Positions 42,577 to 53,500 of a DNA stretch of 64,000 nucleotides are shown in pieces. The stretch is taken from contig JBHGNT010000010.1 in the NCBI GenBank assembly GCA_043228905.1, forward strand, positions 8,246,001 through 8,310,000, in the 5' to 3' direction. Position numbers and translations under genes: made by a program. The notes beneath the pieces are model-generated. The model ran no database searches and was not told the origin of the DNA. It saw only the letters and a program-made list of their open reading frames with translations. Every line of letters begins with the position of its first letter. Position 1 is the stretch's first letter. Source of the stretch: Azolla caroliniana. Lineage: Eukaryota > Polypodiophyta.

Positions 42577-45500
42577 ACTCCCCACTTCGGCATGGGATGT
42601 CTTTCCAATCCGACCCTCTTCCGGCACGCTTCCAGCTTGTCGGGTGTGAGCACTTTGGTCAGCATATCTGACCCGTTCTCGTTCGTGTGGATCTTCGTCA
42701 GCACGAACTCCTGGTCTTCTATCCTTTCCCGGATCCAGTGATATCTTCGCTGGATGTGCTTCGTCCGGGAGTGATAGGCCGCGTTCTTCGCAAGGTGGAT
42801 GGCACTCTGACTGTCGCAGTAGAGTCGGTACTACTCCTGCCGGATACCGAGCTCTCTAATGAAGTCCTTCATCCATATCATTTCCTTGCCGGCTTCAACA
42901 GCCGCCATGTACTCCGTCTCCGTGGTTGACAATGCAACCGTCTTCTGCAGCCTCGACTGCCACGAAACAGCTCCCCATGCATACGTCATCACATACCCTG
43001 ATGTGGACCGGCTGGTATCTGCATCAGCCGACATATCCGAATCGGTAAAGCCGTCGAGTTCGGGCTTACCGGAGCCGAATCGGAGGCACACGTTTGCCGT
43101 GCCCTTCAGGTATCGGAGTATCCACTTGGCCGCGTTCCAGTGCTCTTTGCCGGGATTGCTCATGTACCGGCTCACCACTCCGACTGCATATCCTATGTCC
43201 GGTCTTGTACACACCATTGTGTACATCAAGCTTCCGACGGCAGAGGCATATGGTACTTTCATCATGTCCTCCTTCTCAGCCTTTGTCTTGGGGCTTTGCT
43301 TGCTGGACAACTTGCAGTTTGCCGGGAGGGTTGACCCGACCGGTCTTGCTTCCGACAAGTTGAACCAGTGAAGCACCTTTGTCACGTACTTCTCCTGTGA
43401 CAGCCACAACTGCTTCTTCTTCCGGTCCCGGATGATGTGCATCCCTAGTATTTGCCTCGCCGGACCCAGGTCCTTCATTGAGAAGGTTCGGTGAAGCGCT
43501 TTCTTCAGCATCCGTATCTTGACCTGGTCCCGTCCGACGATCAACATGTCGTCCACGTACAGGAGGAGTATTAGAAAATCTCCTCCTTCGAACTTCTTCA
43601 CAAACACGCAGTGATCGGACTGCGTTTTGTGGTACCCTTCGTCGGTCATGAAAGAGTCGAACTTCCGGTACCATTGCCGGGGAGCCTGCTTTAGTCCGTA
43701 AAGGCTCTTCTTCAACCGGCATACCAGGTGCTCCTTCCCTTTCTTCTCGAATCCTTCCGGTTGCTGCATGTAGATCTCTTCTTCGAGGTCACCGTGAAGG
43801 AATGCCGTCTTCACGTCCATCTGTTCTACTTCGAGGTCCATGCTTGCCGCTATGCTCAGCACCGTCCGGATGGAGGTCATCTTTACTACCGGGGCAAATA
43901 TCTCGTCGAAGTCGACGCCCTTCTTCTGCTGGAACCCCTTCACCACGATCCTGGCTTTGTATCTCGGGGGGTTTCCGGCATCTCCCGGTTTCAGCTTGAA
44001 CACCCACTTGTTTCGAAGTGCCCGCTTTCCTTTCGGCAACTCCACAAGTTCATATGTGTGGTTCTCATGCAGGGAATCCATCTCCTCCTGCATGGCACTT
44101 AACCACCTGCGGCTATGGGTGTCAAGCTTTGCTGCTTCAAAACTCTCCGGCTCCCCCTCGTCGGTTAGCAGCACGTGCTCTGGTTCCGGAAATCTCCGGG
44201 GGGCCCTTCTCTCTCTTAGAGGATATCTCCGTTCCGGAGCTTCGGTAACCGACTCCTCCGTTTCCTCTTCATCCGAGTCCATTTCGGGATCGGGGCCGGT
44301 TCCGGTATCAGTTTCATCTTCCTCGGCCGGTTCTGTTTCTTCACCGTCTTCGGCCGGATCCTCGAGTGCTAACCGGTCCCTTGCCGGTCGGGACTGCTCC
44401 TCGCAGAGTTGATCCTCACCGGTCGACTTGGAGCTCTTCATCTTCTTCTCCGACTCCCAGTCGGCGAGTGTCTTGTCCTCCATGAAGATGATATCACGAC
44501 TCCGGAATATCTTTTTGTCGACCGGGTCCCATACTCGGTAGCCGAACACGTCATCGCCGTAACCGAGGAATATGCATGGCCGGGTCTTTGGATCTAGCTT
44601 TCCTCTCCGGTCCTTTGCCACATGCACATATGCGAGACACCCGAACACCTTCAGATGCCGGTAGGATACTTCCCTACCGGTCCACACTCTCTGCGGCGTG
44701 TCTCCGTCCAAAGGTACTGAGGGTGATCTGTTTATCACGTATGTCGCCGTCGACATTGCCTCAGCCCAAAACCCCTTGGGTAATTTCGCATGCGCCAGCA
44801 TACTCCGGACCCTCTCCATTATGGTCCGGTTCATCCTCTCGGCCAGCCCGTTCAGGTTCGGCGTCTTCGGCACAGTAAACTCGAGCCGGATTCCCTTCGA
44901 GCGACAGTATTCCTCGAACTGCCCCCAGTATTCCCCTCCGTTATCCGCTCGTATCGCTTTCAGCTTCTTGCCGGATTCCCTTTCCACTCTCGCGTGGAGT
45001 TCTTTGAAGACGCACAACACTTGGTCCTTTGTCTTCAACGGTGCCGTCCACAGCTTCCGGCTGTGGTCATCAATGAATGTCACGAAGTACTGGGCTCCGC
45101 CATGTGACTTCGTTTCTACTTGACACACGTCAGTGTGCACCAACTCCAATGGTGCGCTACGTCTCGTCGGTGGCCTTGAGTGGAAGGAGGTTCAGTTCTG
45201 CTTACCGGCCAGGCAATCGGTGCACTTCTCCAGGTGCACATGCTTCACTGGAATAAGGTTGTCTTCTGCAAGCCTCTTCATCCCCTTCTCACTCATGTGG
45301 CACAGTCTCTTGTGCCACAGCTCACCGGCAGTGTCGGCTGCCACGTTCAACTCCTCCGGACACAACCAGGCATTCATAAGGTACAGTGTGTTGACTTTCC
45401 GGGCCCGAGCCACTATCAGGCTCCCCTTGCTGAACTTCATTACGCAGTTCCGGATGCTACCTGTGTAGCCTTCATCGTCTAGCCTCCCGGCCGAAATCAG

Positions 45501-46655
45501 GTTCAATCGAACCTCCGGAACGTGTCGGACATCCTTCAGCAACATTTTGCATCCGGTCGAGGTTGTCAACCACACGTCTCCTATGCCGGCAATCCGGCAT
45601 GTACCTTCATTTCCCATCCGAACACAGCCATGCTCACCGGCTGTGTAGGATGAGAAGTATCTTCTTTCCGGGGTCAGGTGGAACGACGCTCCGGAATCGA
45701 CCACCCAGGTAGTCTCATCGCCGGCAATGTTTAGTTCACCTTCTTCGGTGATGAGCATGATCTCCTCTTCACTTGCCGCGAGTGCCGTCGTTCCTTTCCG
45801 GTCCTGCCCTCGCCGATCCGAACCATTCCGGTCCGTGGCTCCCCGGTAAGCACCGTTCCGTTCCGAAGACTTCTTCGAATCGGTGTCGTCGGCTCCGTTG
45901 TCTTTTCGGTAATGCCGACAATTCTTTCGGAAGTGCCCCGGCTTCCCACAGTGGAAGCATGTGGGCCTTCCTCTTGACTGCGACCGGGTCCCCGACTTCT
46001 CCCGTCTTTGCGGACTCCGGTTCCGTTGTCTTCCCCGATCCGATTCGGTAAGCAGCATCTTCGGATCGGAGGCCGGTTCTTTATCTCTCCGACGCGCTTC
46101 TTCGTTCAAAATGCTTGTCTTTACCGTTTGTAGGGACAAGTTATCTTCGGTGCAGGAGGTGCTGAGAGTCACCACCAAGTTCTCCCAGCTTGCCGGCAAT
46201 GTACACATCAGGATGATGGCTTGCATTGCATCCTCCAACGGGAACTTGATCGCCGCAAGCTGGTTCACGAATCCCATGAACGTGCTTACGTGTTTCACCA
46301 TACTCTCGCCGTCCCGGTACTTGAGGTTCACTATCTTCCTCATCAGGGAGGTCCGGTTCAACGCATTCTTCGTCTCGTAGAGGCCCGACAGCTTCCGCCA
46401 CATCTCATATGCGTTGGTGTCGTTCGCCACATGTTGTAGAACGCTCACGTCGACGTATTGCCGAATGGTTGCAACGGCTTTCCGGTTCAGAAGCCTCCAT
46501 TCCGTCTCAAGTACCCCCTTGGGTATTTCCGACCTGTCGATCGGTTCATACAGGTCCCGAACAATGAGCAGATCCTCCATCTTTATCTTCCAGTCGGCGT
46601 AGTTCTGCGCATTCAGCACCATCATCCCCGGCTGCCCGCTGTTGCCGCCTTCCAT
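42577..46655 (-). pseudogene. Copia-B1 gag-pol, two nonsense codons
   Basis: A single frame starting at ATG 46655 (MEGGNSG), as in Copia-B2. Domains as in B2: zinc knuckle CFHCGKPGHFRKNC, protease VVDSGASFHL, integrase HKRLCHM ... CTDCLAG, HTDVC, RADNGGEY and LNGLAERMN, RT YVDD, RNase H DGFTDSD and TETEYMAA. Stops: TGA at 45194-45192 (Arg CGG in B2, two transitions) and TAG at 42833-42831 (Glu GAG in B2). The normal stop after HPMPK is lost to a small deletion, so the frame runs on into the LTR to 42519. Otherwise very close to B2, which allows direct comparison. As it stands it could make gag-protease plus part of integrase only. Confidence 0.93.
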
Positions 46656-46671
46656 TTTCTGCACTGCAGTC

Positions 46672-46683
46672 GCTCTGATACCA
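46672..46683 (-). other. Copia-B1 primer binding site
   Basis: TGGTATCAGAGC on the minus strand, three bases from the 5' LTR. Confidence 0.9.
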
Positions 46684-46686
46684 GAT

Positions 46687-47308
46687 TGTTAGGAATTGAC
46701 GCTTTCAAAACCTTCACCTCTCGGCCACAACCGAGAAAACACGGATCAATGCAGCAGTAAATCGACAACACAGAGAGAGACTCGAATGCACAGGGTTTAG
46801 CGTGGAAAACCCTAGACGGGAAAAACCACGGGAGTGTAAGACTCCAACTATCACTATACGCAGGGAATGTACAATGGCGAGCTGCAAGGCGACGACCTTG
46901 AGCTCGCTGTCCTCGCCATAGGCGGCGGTATTACACAGAGGCGTCGACCTCTTCCTTTCTCTCTCTCTCACTCACTCTCTCTCTCGGCTGCTCTCACTTC
47001 GCTCCCTCTAAGTGGAAAACAGAAAAATGAGCAACAACACAAAACTGTTTGCCCCAAGTCATGTTTATACACATATGACTTTCGGGCTATTTACAAATAT
47101 AGCCTCAAGGGCCCTTGGCAAACATATTCATAAATATGTCCCCGCATCCGAATCTCTCTCCGGGTACATTCGTCATCCGGCTCCGTAGCCGGGGTCTTCA
47201 TCATCTGGATCCGGAACCGGGTCTTCATCATCCGGCTCCGGAACCGGGTCTTCATTCCCGATTCCCGGACATCCGATCATCCCATCCGGAGGGACCGTAA
47301 TCCCAACA
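46687..47308 (-). repeat. Copia-B1 5' LTR (622 bp)
   Basis: Direct repeat of 41952-42575, with the same terminal TGTTGGG...CTAACA on the minus strand. Confidence 0.93.
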
Positions 47309-47651
47309 GTTTGCATAGAGTAAACGACTAACTTGCATACCCCCAATGGCTACTTTGTTGCCTCCCTTACGAGCAATAAAATTAGTCATCTCATCAATGT
47401 AGATCCCAAAAAGAGTCGGTGATAGGGGACAACCCTATTTTACACCAATGGTGCTAGTGAAGCAATCAGATAGGCCACATGGGCATCTTACCCACCCAAA
47501 GACTTGCTCATATAGACCATAGATGGCCGAGATCATGTCATTTGGTATCTCCAAGCTTTTAAGCCTATCAAACAACCGCTCCCTAGGAACTGTGTCAAAG
47601 GTTTTGCGGAAGTCCACAAAGCAACGATATAGTTTCTTCTTGCGCACCTTC
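47309..47651 (-). pseudogene. LINE-1b reverse transcriptase palm fragment
   Basis: Minus strand: IGVK block, CVRCP/CGLSDCFTST, EIPNDMISAIYGLYEQV and KLYRCFVDFRKTFDTVPRER, matching LINE-1a at 11520-11780. Stops and the Copia-A2 LTR end it. Confidence 0.85.
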
Positions 47652-47952
47652 TGTTGAGCGACAAGCTCAACGTTGGATGCGTAACACTGTGCGTGACTCA
47701 ATGCGTAGACTGAGTGTGTAAAACAGTACACATAATGTAAGCCGTAGCGGTGCGTAAACTGTGAGGCCGTTAGAAAGATATTCCTCGAAAGGAATAATTT
47801 TGGAAGTGAGTGTAGCGGCTCATTTATGAGCGTCAAGTACTGTCAGTACTTGTGTCAGCCCGATTGTCAGGGCTTGTATAAAAGGTGCTCACTGAGCATA
47901 GTGTATGTACACAGAGAGTCATTATTTTGAATTTGAGTTTTTCTGTTGTCTG

Positions 47953-47983
<31 letters not shown>

Positions 47984-48088
47984 TCCCTCTCCATCTCTGC
48001 GTTTTTTGTGTTTTACCGAACTATCTTATTCCTCCGAACTATGTACTCTGTGTTTCGCATACGCTTCCGCACACGCTATTCTTTTACA
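47652..48088 (+). repeat. Copia-A2 5' LTR (437 bp)
   Basis: TGTTGAGCGACAAG...TCTTTTACA, an A-family LTR. It carries the terminal inverted repeat, two promoter dyads, TATAAAA at 47877-47883, and a long CT run (47950-47995). The rest of Copia-A2 is off-window beyond Copia-B3 and Gypsy-2. Confidence 0.88.
47834..47883 (+). promoter_or_regulatory. Copia-A2 LTR promoter dyads and TATA box
   Basis: CAAGTACTGTCAGTACTTG (47834-47852), then AGCCC (47857-47861) pairing with GGGCT (47870-47874), then TATAAAA. Compared with Copia-A1 the second stem has a T-A pair changed to C-G on both arms. Confidence 0.7.
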
Positions 48089-48126
48089 TGGTATCAAAGC
48101 GCGAGGGTTGAAGTGAAAGGACATCA
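48089..48126 (+). other. Copia-A2 primer site and leader stub
   Basis: TGGTATCAAAGCGCGAGGG follows the LTR (one change from the iMet site); only 38 bases of interior precede the Copia-B3 LTR. Confidence 0.8.
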
Positions 48127-48837
48127 TGCTCCCGAAAACAATGCTCGGCCACAACCGAGTCTAGGATCAAACACAGAAAAAACGGGTAATGTACGCACGA
48201 CACAGTAAAGAGAAGAGTACACAGGATGTTTATGTGGAAAACCCAAACACGGGAAAAACCACGGCAGTCCACAGACTGCAAACTATCACTATGTTACAAT
48301 ATACAATAGATGAACACAGAGGCAACGACCTCTTGTTCACTGTCTTCGCCACAAGTGGTGGTTACAACAGAGACAACATCCTCTTCGTCTCTCACTCTCT
48401 CTCTATACACGGTTGCACTCAAATCTTGCACCAACAAGAATGACAACTACACTACACTAAGTTTGCCCTAAGTCATATTTATACTAAAATGACTTTTCGG
48501 CTATTTACAAATATAGCCCCGATGGACTCTCAGAAACATATTTACGAATATGTCCCTTCATCCGGTGAGCACTCCTCATCGGGCTGGCACTCGTCATCTG
48601 GTTCTCCTCGGGCCTTCACCATCCGGCTCTTGCCGGGCACTCGTCATCCGGTTCTCACCGAGCCTTCCTTGCCGGGTACTCGTCATCCGGTTCTCATCGG
48701 GTTTTCCGTTGCTGGGTACTCCACATCCGGTTCTCACCGGGTCTTCCGTTGCCGGGTACTCCACATCCGGTTCTCACCAGGTCTTCCGTTGCGAGGTCCC
48801 TCCAGATGGGAAGTGAGAAGAACAGTGTTGATGAGCA
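48127..48837 (-). repeat. Copia-B3 3' LTR (about 711 bp)
   Basis: Plus-strand ends TGCTC...GAGCA form a 5-bp inverted terminus. Shares the CTCGG/CCGAG hairpin and leader words with B1 and B2. Holds about four units of a 40-bp GC-rich tandem repeat (48640-48800). The outer limits are less certain because the partner LTR is off-window. Confidence 0.75.
48640..48800 (-). repeat. 40-bp tandem repeat in the Copia-B3 LTR
   Basis: Units carry CATCCGGTTCTCACCGGG and TTCCGTTGCCGGGTACT, 39-40 bp apart, with few differences. Confidence 0.85.
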
Positions 48838-49956
48838 AACTCCCCCTTCACTCCGGCATGGGATGTCTTACTAGTCTGATCTGCTTCCGACATGCATCCA
48901 GCTTGTCAGGTATCAGTACTTTGGTCAGCATATCTGACCCGTTCTCGGCCGTGTGGATCTTTGTCAACGAGAACTCTCGATCTTCTACCCGCTCCCGGAT
49001 CCAGTGATACCTACGCTGGATGTGCTTCATCCTGGAATGGTACGCTGCGTTCTTTGCAAGGTGGATGGCACTTTGACTATCGCAATAGAGCCGGTATTCA
49101 TTTTGCCGGATACCGAGCTCTCCGATGAAGTCCTTCATCCATAATATTTCCTTGCCGGCTTCCACAGCCGCCATGTACTCCGCCTCCGTGGTTGACAACG
49201 CAACCATCTTCTGCAGCCTCGACTGCCACGAAATAGCTCCCCTTGCATATGTCATTACATACCCGGATGTAGACCGGCTGGTATCCACATAAGCCGACAT
49301 GTCCGAATTGGTAAAACCGTCAAGTTGAGGTTTACCGGAGCCGAATCAGAGACACATATTCGAAGTGCCCTTCAGGTACCGGAGTATCCATTTGACTGCG
49401 TTCTAGTGCTCCTTGGCGGGATTGCTCATAAACCGGCGCACCACTCCGACTGCGTATCCAATATCCAGTTGAGTACACACCATTGCGTACATCAAGCTCC
49501 CGACGGCGGAGGCATATGGAACCTTCATCATATCAGCCTTCTCTGCTTTCGTCTTCGGGCTTTGCTTACCGGATAGTCTATAGTTTGCCGGGAGTGTCGA
49601 TCCGACCGGTTTTGCTTCTAACATGTTGAACCGCTGAAGAACCTTTATCACATATTTCTCCTATGACAACCACAATTGCTTCGTTGGCCGGTCCCGGATG
49701 ATATGCATCCCCAACATCTGTCTTGCTGGACCCAAGTCTTTCATTGCGAAAGGTCTGGTTGAGAGCCTTCTTCAGCATCCGTATTTTGGCTTGGTCCCGT
49801 CCGACGATCAACATGTCGTCCACGTATAGAAGGAGTATCAAGAAGTCGCCTCCTTCTAACTTCTTCACAAACACGCAGTGATCGGCTTGCGCCTTGTGGT
49901 ACCCTTGATCAGTCATGAAGGAGTCGAACTTCCGGTACCATTGTCGGGGAGCCTAC
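48838..49956 (-). pseudogene. Copia-B3 RT and RNase H fragments
   Basis: Minus-strand pieces: 49956-49740 (RT from APRQWYRKF to YVDDMLIVG), 49651-49403 (RFNMLEAKPVGSTLPAN ... MYAMVCTQLDIGY) and 49300-48848 (RNase H: TSRSTSGYVMTYARG, TEAEYMAA, YCDSQS). Stops or frame changes lie near 49740, 49660, 49400 and 49350. Residues still align with Copia-B2 through most of their length. Confidence 0.85.
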
Positions 49957-50559
49957 TGTTGAAAAACAGTGCTCGGCCACAACCGAGGAACTAGATCGAT
50001 CAACTCACAGAAAACGGGAAATACAATATGCACGAAGACAACTGAGAGAAAGGTACACAGGATGTTTTACGTGGAAAACCCTAAATGGGAAAAAACCACG
50101 GGAGTCCTCAAACTCCAACTATCACTATAAACAGAGGTGTACAATGGTGAAGCTACAAGGCAACAACCTTGAGCTCACTGTCTTCGCCACAGGCGGCGGT
50201 AATACACAGAGGCAACGACCTCTTCGTCTCTCTCTCTTTCTCTCTCTCGGCTGCTCTCTCTTCGCATGAAAAATAAGCAACAACATTTAAACTGTTTGCC
50301 CTAAGTCATATTTATACACATATGACTTTCGGGCTATTTACAAATATAACCTCAAAGGGCTCTTGGCAAAACATATTCACAAATATGTCCCCGCATCCGG
50401 ATCTCTCTCCGGGTACATTCGTCATCCGGCTCTGTTACCGGGGTCTTCAGCATCCGGCTCCGTAGCCAGGGTCTTCATCATCCGGCTCCGTAACCGGAAC
50501 CGGGCTTGCCGTCATCCGGATCTCCGGACATCCCATCCGGAGGGACCGAAATCCCAACA
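49957..50559 (-). repeat. Copia-B2 3' LTR (603 bp)
   Basis: Minus strand TGTTGGGATTTCGG...TTTTTCAACA. TATAAAT in sense at 50316-50310; GC-rich tandem units at 50405-50540. One visible difference from the other LTR (ctctgttacc here, ctccgttacc there). Confidence 0.95.
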
Positions 50560-50570
50560 AGCTCCCCCTT
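50560..50570 (-). other. Copia-B2 polypurine tract
   Basis: Minus strand AAGGGGGAGCT, starting within the TGA stop of gag-pol and ending at the LTR. Confidence 0.85.
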
Positions 50571-53500
50571 CACTTCGGCATGGGATGTCTCTCCAACCCG
50601 ATCCTCTTCCGGCATGCTTCCAGTTTGTCGGGTGTGAGCACCTTGGTCAGCATATCCGAACCGTTCTCGTCCGTGTGGATCTTCGTCAGCACGAACTCCT
50701 TGTCTTCTATCCTTTCCCGGATCCAGTGGTATCTACGCTGGATGTGTTTCGTCCGGGAATGGTAGGCCGCGTTCTTTGCAAGGTGGATGGCACTCTGACT
50801 ATCGCAGTAGAGTCGGTACTCCTCCTGCCAGATCCCGAGCTCTCTAATGAAGTCCTTCATCCATATTATTTCCTTGCCGGCTTCAACAGCTGCCATGTAC
50901 TCCGCCTCCGTGGTTGACAACGCAACCGTCTTCTGCAGCCTCGACTGCCACGAAACGGCTCCCCCTGCATAGGTCATTACATACCCTGATGTAGACCGGC
51001 TGGTATCCGCATCAGCCGACATGTCCGAATCGGTAAATCCATCGAGTTCGGGCTTACCGGAGCCGAATCGGAGGCACATGTTCGAAGTGCCCTTTAAGTA
51101 TCGGAGTATCCATTTGACCGCGTTCCAGTGCTCCTTGCCGGGATTGCTCATGTACCGGCTCACCACTCCGACTGCATATCCTATGTCCGGTCTCGTACAC
51201 ACCATGGCGTACATCAAGCTCCCGACGGCTGAGGTATACGGCACTTTCATCATATCCTCCTTTTCAGCCTTTGTCTTGGGACTTTGCTTGCTGGACAGCT
51301 TGCAGTTTGCCGGGAGGGTCGATCCGACCGGTCTTGCTTCCGACATGTTGAACCGGTGAAGCACCTTCGTCACGTACTTCTCCTGTGACAGCCACAACTG
51401 CTTCTTCTTCCGGTCCCGGATGATGTGCATCCCTAGTATTTGCCTCGCCGGACCCAGGTCCTTCATTGAGAAGGTTCGGTGAAGAGCCTTCTTCAGCATC
51501 CGTATCTTGACCTGGTCCCGTCCGACGATCAACATGTCGTCCACGTACAGGAGGAGTATTAGAAAGTCTCCTCCTTCAAACTTCTTCACAAACACGCAGT
51601 GGTCGGACTGCGTTTTGAGATACCCTTCGTCGGTCATGAAGGAGTCGAACTTCCGGTACCATTGCCGGGGAGCCTGCTTTAGTCCGTAAAGGCTCTTCTT
51701 CAACCGGCATACCAGGTGCTCCTTCCCTTTCTTCTCGAATCCTTCCGGTTGCTGCATGTAGATCTCTTCTTCGAGGTCACCGTGAAGGAATGCCGTCTTC
51801 ACGTCCATCTGTTCTACTTCGAGGTCCATGCTTGCCGCTATGCTCAGCACCGTCCGGATGGAGGTCATCTTCACTACCGGGGCAAATATCTCGTCGAAGT
51901 CGACGCCCTTCTTCTGCTGGAACCCCTTCACCACGATCCTGGCTTTGTATCTCGGGGGTTTTCCGGCATCTCCCGGTTTCAGCTTGAACACCCACTTGTT
52001 TCGAAGTGCCCGCTTTCCTTTCGGCAACTCCACAAGTTCATATGTGTGGTTCTCATGCAGGGAATCCATCTCCTCCTGCATGGCACTTAACCACCTGCGG
52101 CTATGGGTGTCAAGCTTTGCTTCTTCAAAACTCTCCGGCTCCCCCTCGTCGGTCAGCAGCACGTGCTCAGGTTCCGGAAATCTCCGGGGGGCCCTTCTCT
52201 CTCTTAGAGGATATCTCCGTTCCGGAGCTTCGGTAACCGGCTCCTCCGTTTCCTCTTCATCCGAATCCATTTCGGGATCGGGGCCGGTTCCGGTATCAGT
52301 TTCATCTTCCTCGGCCGGTTCTGTTTCTTCACCGTCTTCGGCCGGATCCTCGAGTGCTAACCGGTCCCTTGCCGGTCGGGACTGCTCCTCGTAGAGTTTA
52401 TCCTCACCGGTCGACTTGGAGCTCTTCATCTTCTTCTCCGACTCCCAGTCGGCTAGTGTCTTGTCCTCCATGAAGATGATATCTCGACTCCTGAATATCT
52501 TCTTGTCGACCGGGTCCCATACTCGGTAGCCGAACTCGTCGTCGCCGTAACCGAGGAATATGCATGGCCGGGTCTTTGGATCTAACTTTCCTCTCCGGTC
52601 CTTTGCCACATGCACGTATGCGAGACACCCGAACACCTTCAGATGCCGGTAGGACACTTCCTTACCGGTCCACACTTTCTGCGGCGTGTCTCCGTCCAAA
52701 GGTACTGAGGGTGATCTATTTATCACATACGTCGCCGTCGACATTGCCTCAGCCCAAAATCCCTTGGGTAATTTCGCATGCGCCAGCATACTCCGGACCC
52801 TCTCCATTATGGTCCGGTTCATCCTCTCGGCCAGCCCGTTCAGTTCCGGCGTCTTCGGCACTGTAAACTCGAGCCGGATTCCCTTCGAGCGACAGTACTC
52901 CTGGAACTGCCCCCGGTATTCCCCTCCGTTATCCGCTCGTATCGCTTTCAGCTTCTTGCCGGATTCCCTTTCCACTCTCGCGTGGAGATCTTTGAAGACG
53001 GACAACACTTGGTCCTTTGTCTTCAACGGTGCCGTCCACAGCTTCCGGCTGTGATCATCAATGAATGTCACGAAGTACTGGGCTCCGCCATGTGACTTCG
53101 TTTCTACCTGACACACATCAGTGTGCACCAGCTCCAATGGTGCGCTACGTCTCGTCGGTGGCCTTGAGTGGAAGGAGGTCCGGTTTTGCTTACCGGCCAG
53201 GCAGTCGGTGCACTTCTCCAGGTGCACATGCTTCACTGGAATAAGGTTGTCTTCTGCAAGTCTCTTCATCCCCTTCTCACTCATGTGGCACAGTCTTTTG
53301 TGCCACAGCTCACCGGCAGTGTCGGCTGCCACATTCAGCTCTTCCGGACATAACCGGGCATTCATCAGGTATAGAGTGTTGACCTTCCGGGCCCGAGCCA
53401 CTATCAGGCTCGCTTTGCTGAACTTCATGACACCGTTCCGGATGCTGCCCGTGTAGCCTTCATCGTCTAGCCTCCCGGCCGAGATCAGGTTCAATCGGAC

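Larger units (their letters stand above)
41952..47308 (-). mobile_element. Copia-B1: nearly intact copia element in LINE-1b
   Basis: Minus strand, 5357 bp, LTRs of 624 and 622 bp and duplication GTTTG (41947-41951, 47309-47313). Structure is complete, but the gag-pol frame has two nonsense codons, and the end of the frame plus purine tract carry a small deletion. The LTRs differ at about four bases and a CT-run length, so it is somewhat older than Copia-B2. Confidence 0.95.
41030..47651 (-). mobile_element. LINE-1b: minus-strand LINE-1 copy split by Copia-B1
   Basis: The reverse of LINE-1a. 3' tail at 41030-41240 with a 25-base poly-A run at 41123-41147; an internal deletion joins the 3' UTR (about 41340) to the C-terminal coding part (41345-41580); coding continues to 41951. 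The copy resumes at 47309-47651 with the RT block. Removing Copia-B1 with one GTTTG restores continuous LINE sequence. It is cut at 47652 by the Copia-A2 LTR. Confidence 0.85.
48127..49956 (-). mobile_element. Copia-B3, 3' part (continues at 55278-55462)
   Basis: Minus-strand B-family element inside Copia-A2. The 3' LTR (48127-48837) is followed by RNase H and RT. Copia-B2 is inserted in the RT with duplication CCTAC, and the frame resumes at 55278-55462 before Gypsy-2 cuts it. The 5' half lies beyond the window. Confidence 0.85.

Noticed and set aside
43840-44412. Long plus-strand frames (up to 190 codons) opposite the Copia-B1 and B2 pol, repeated at 51828-52394
   Set aside because: They mirror the GC-rich coding strand, occur identically opposite both copies, are Ser/Pro-rich and show no domain; antisense shadows.
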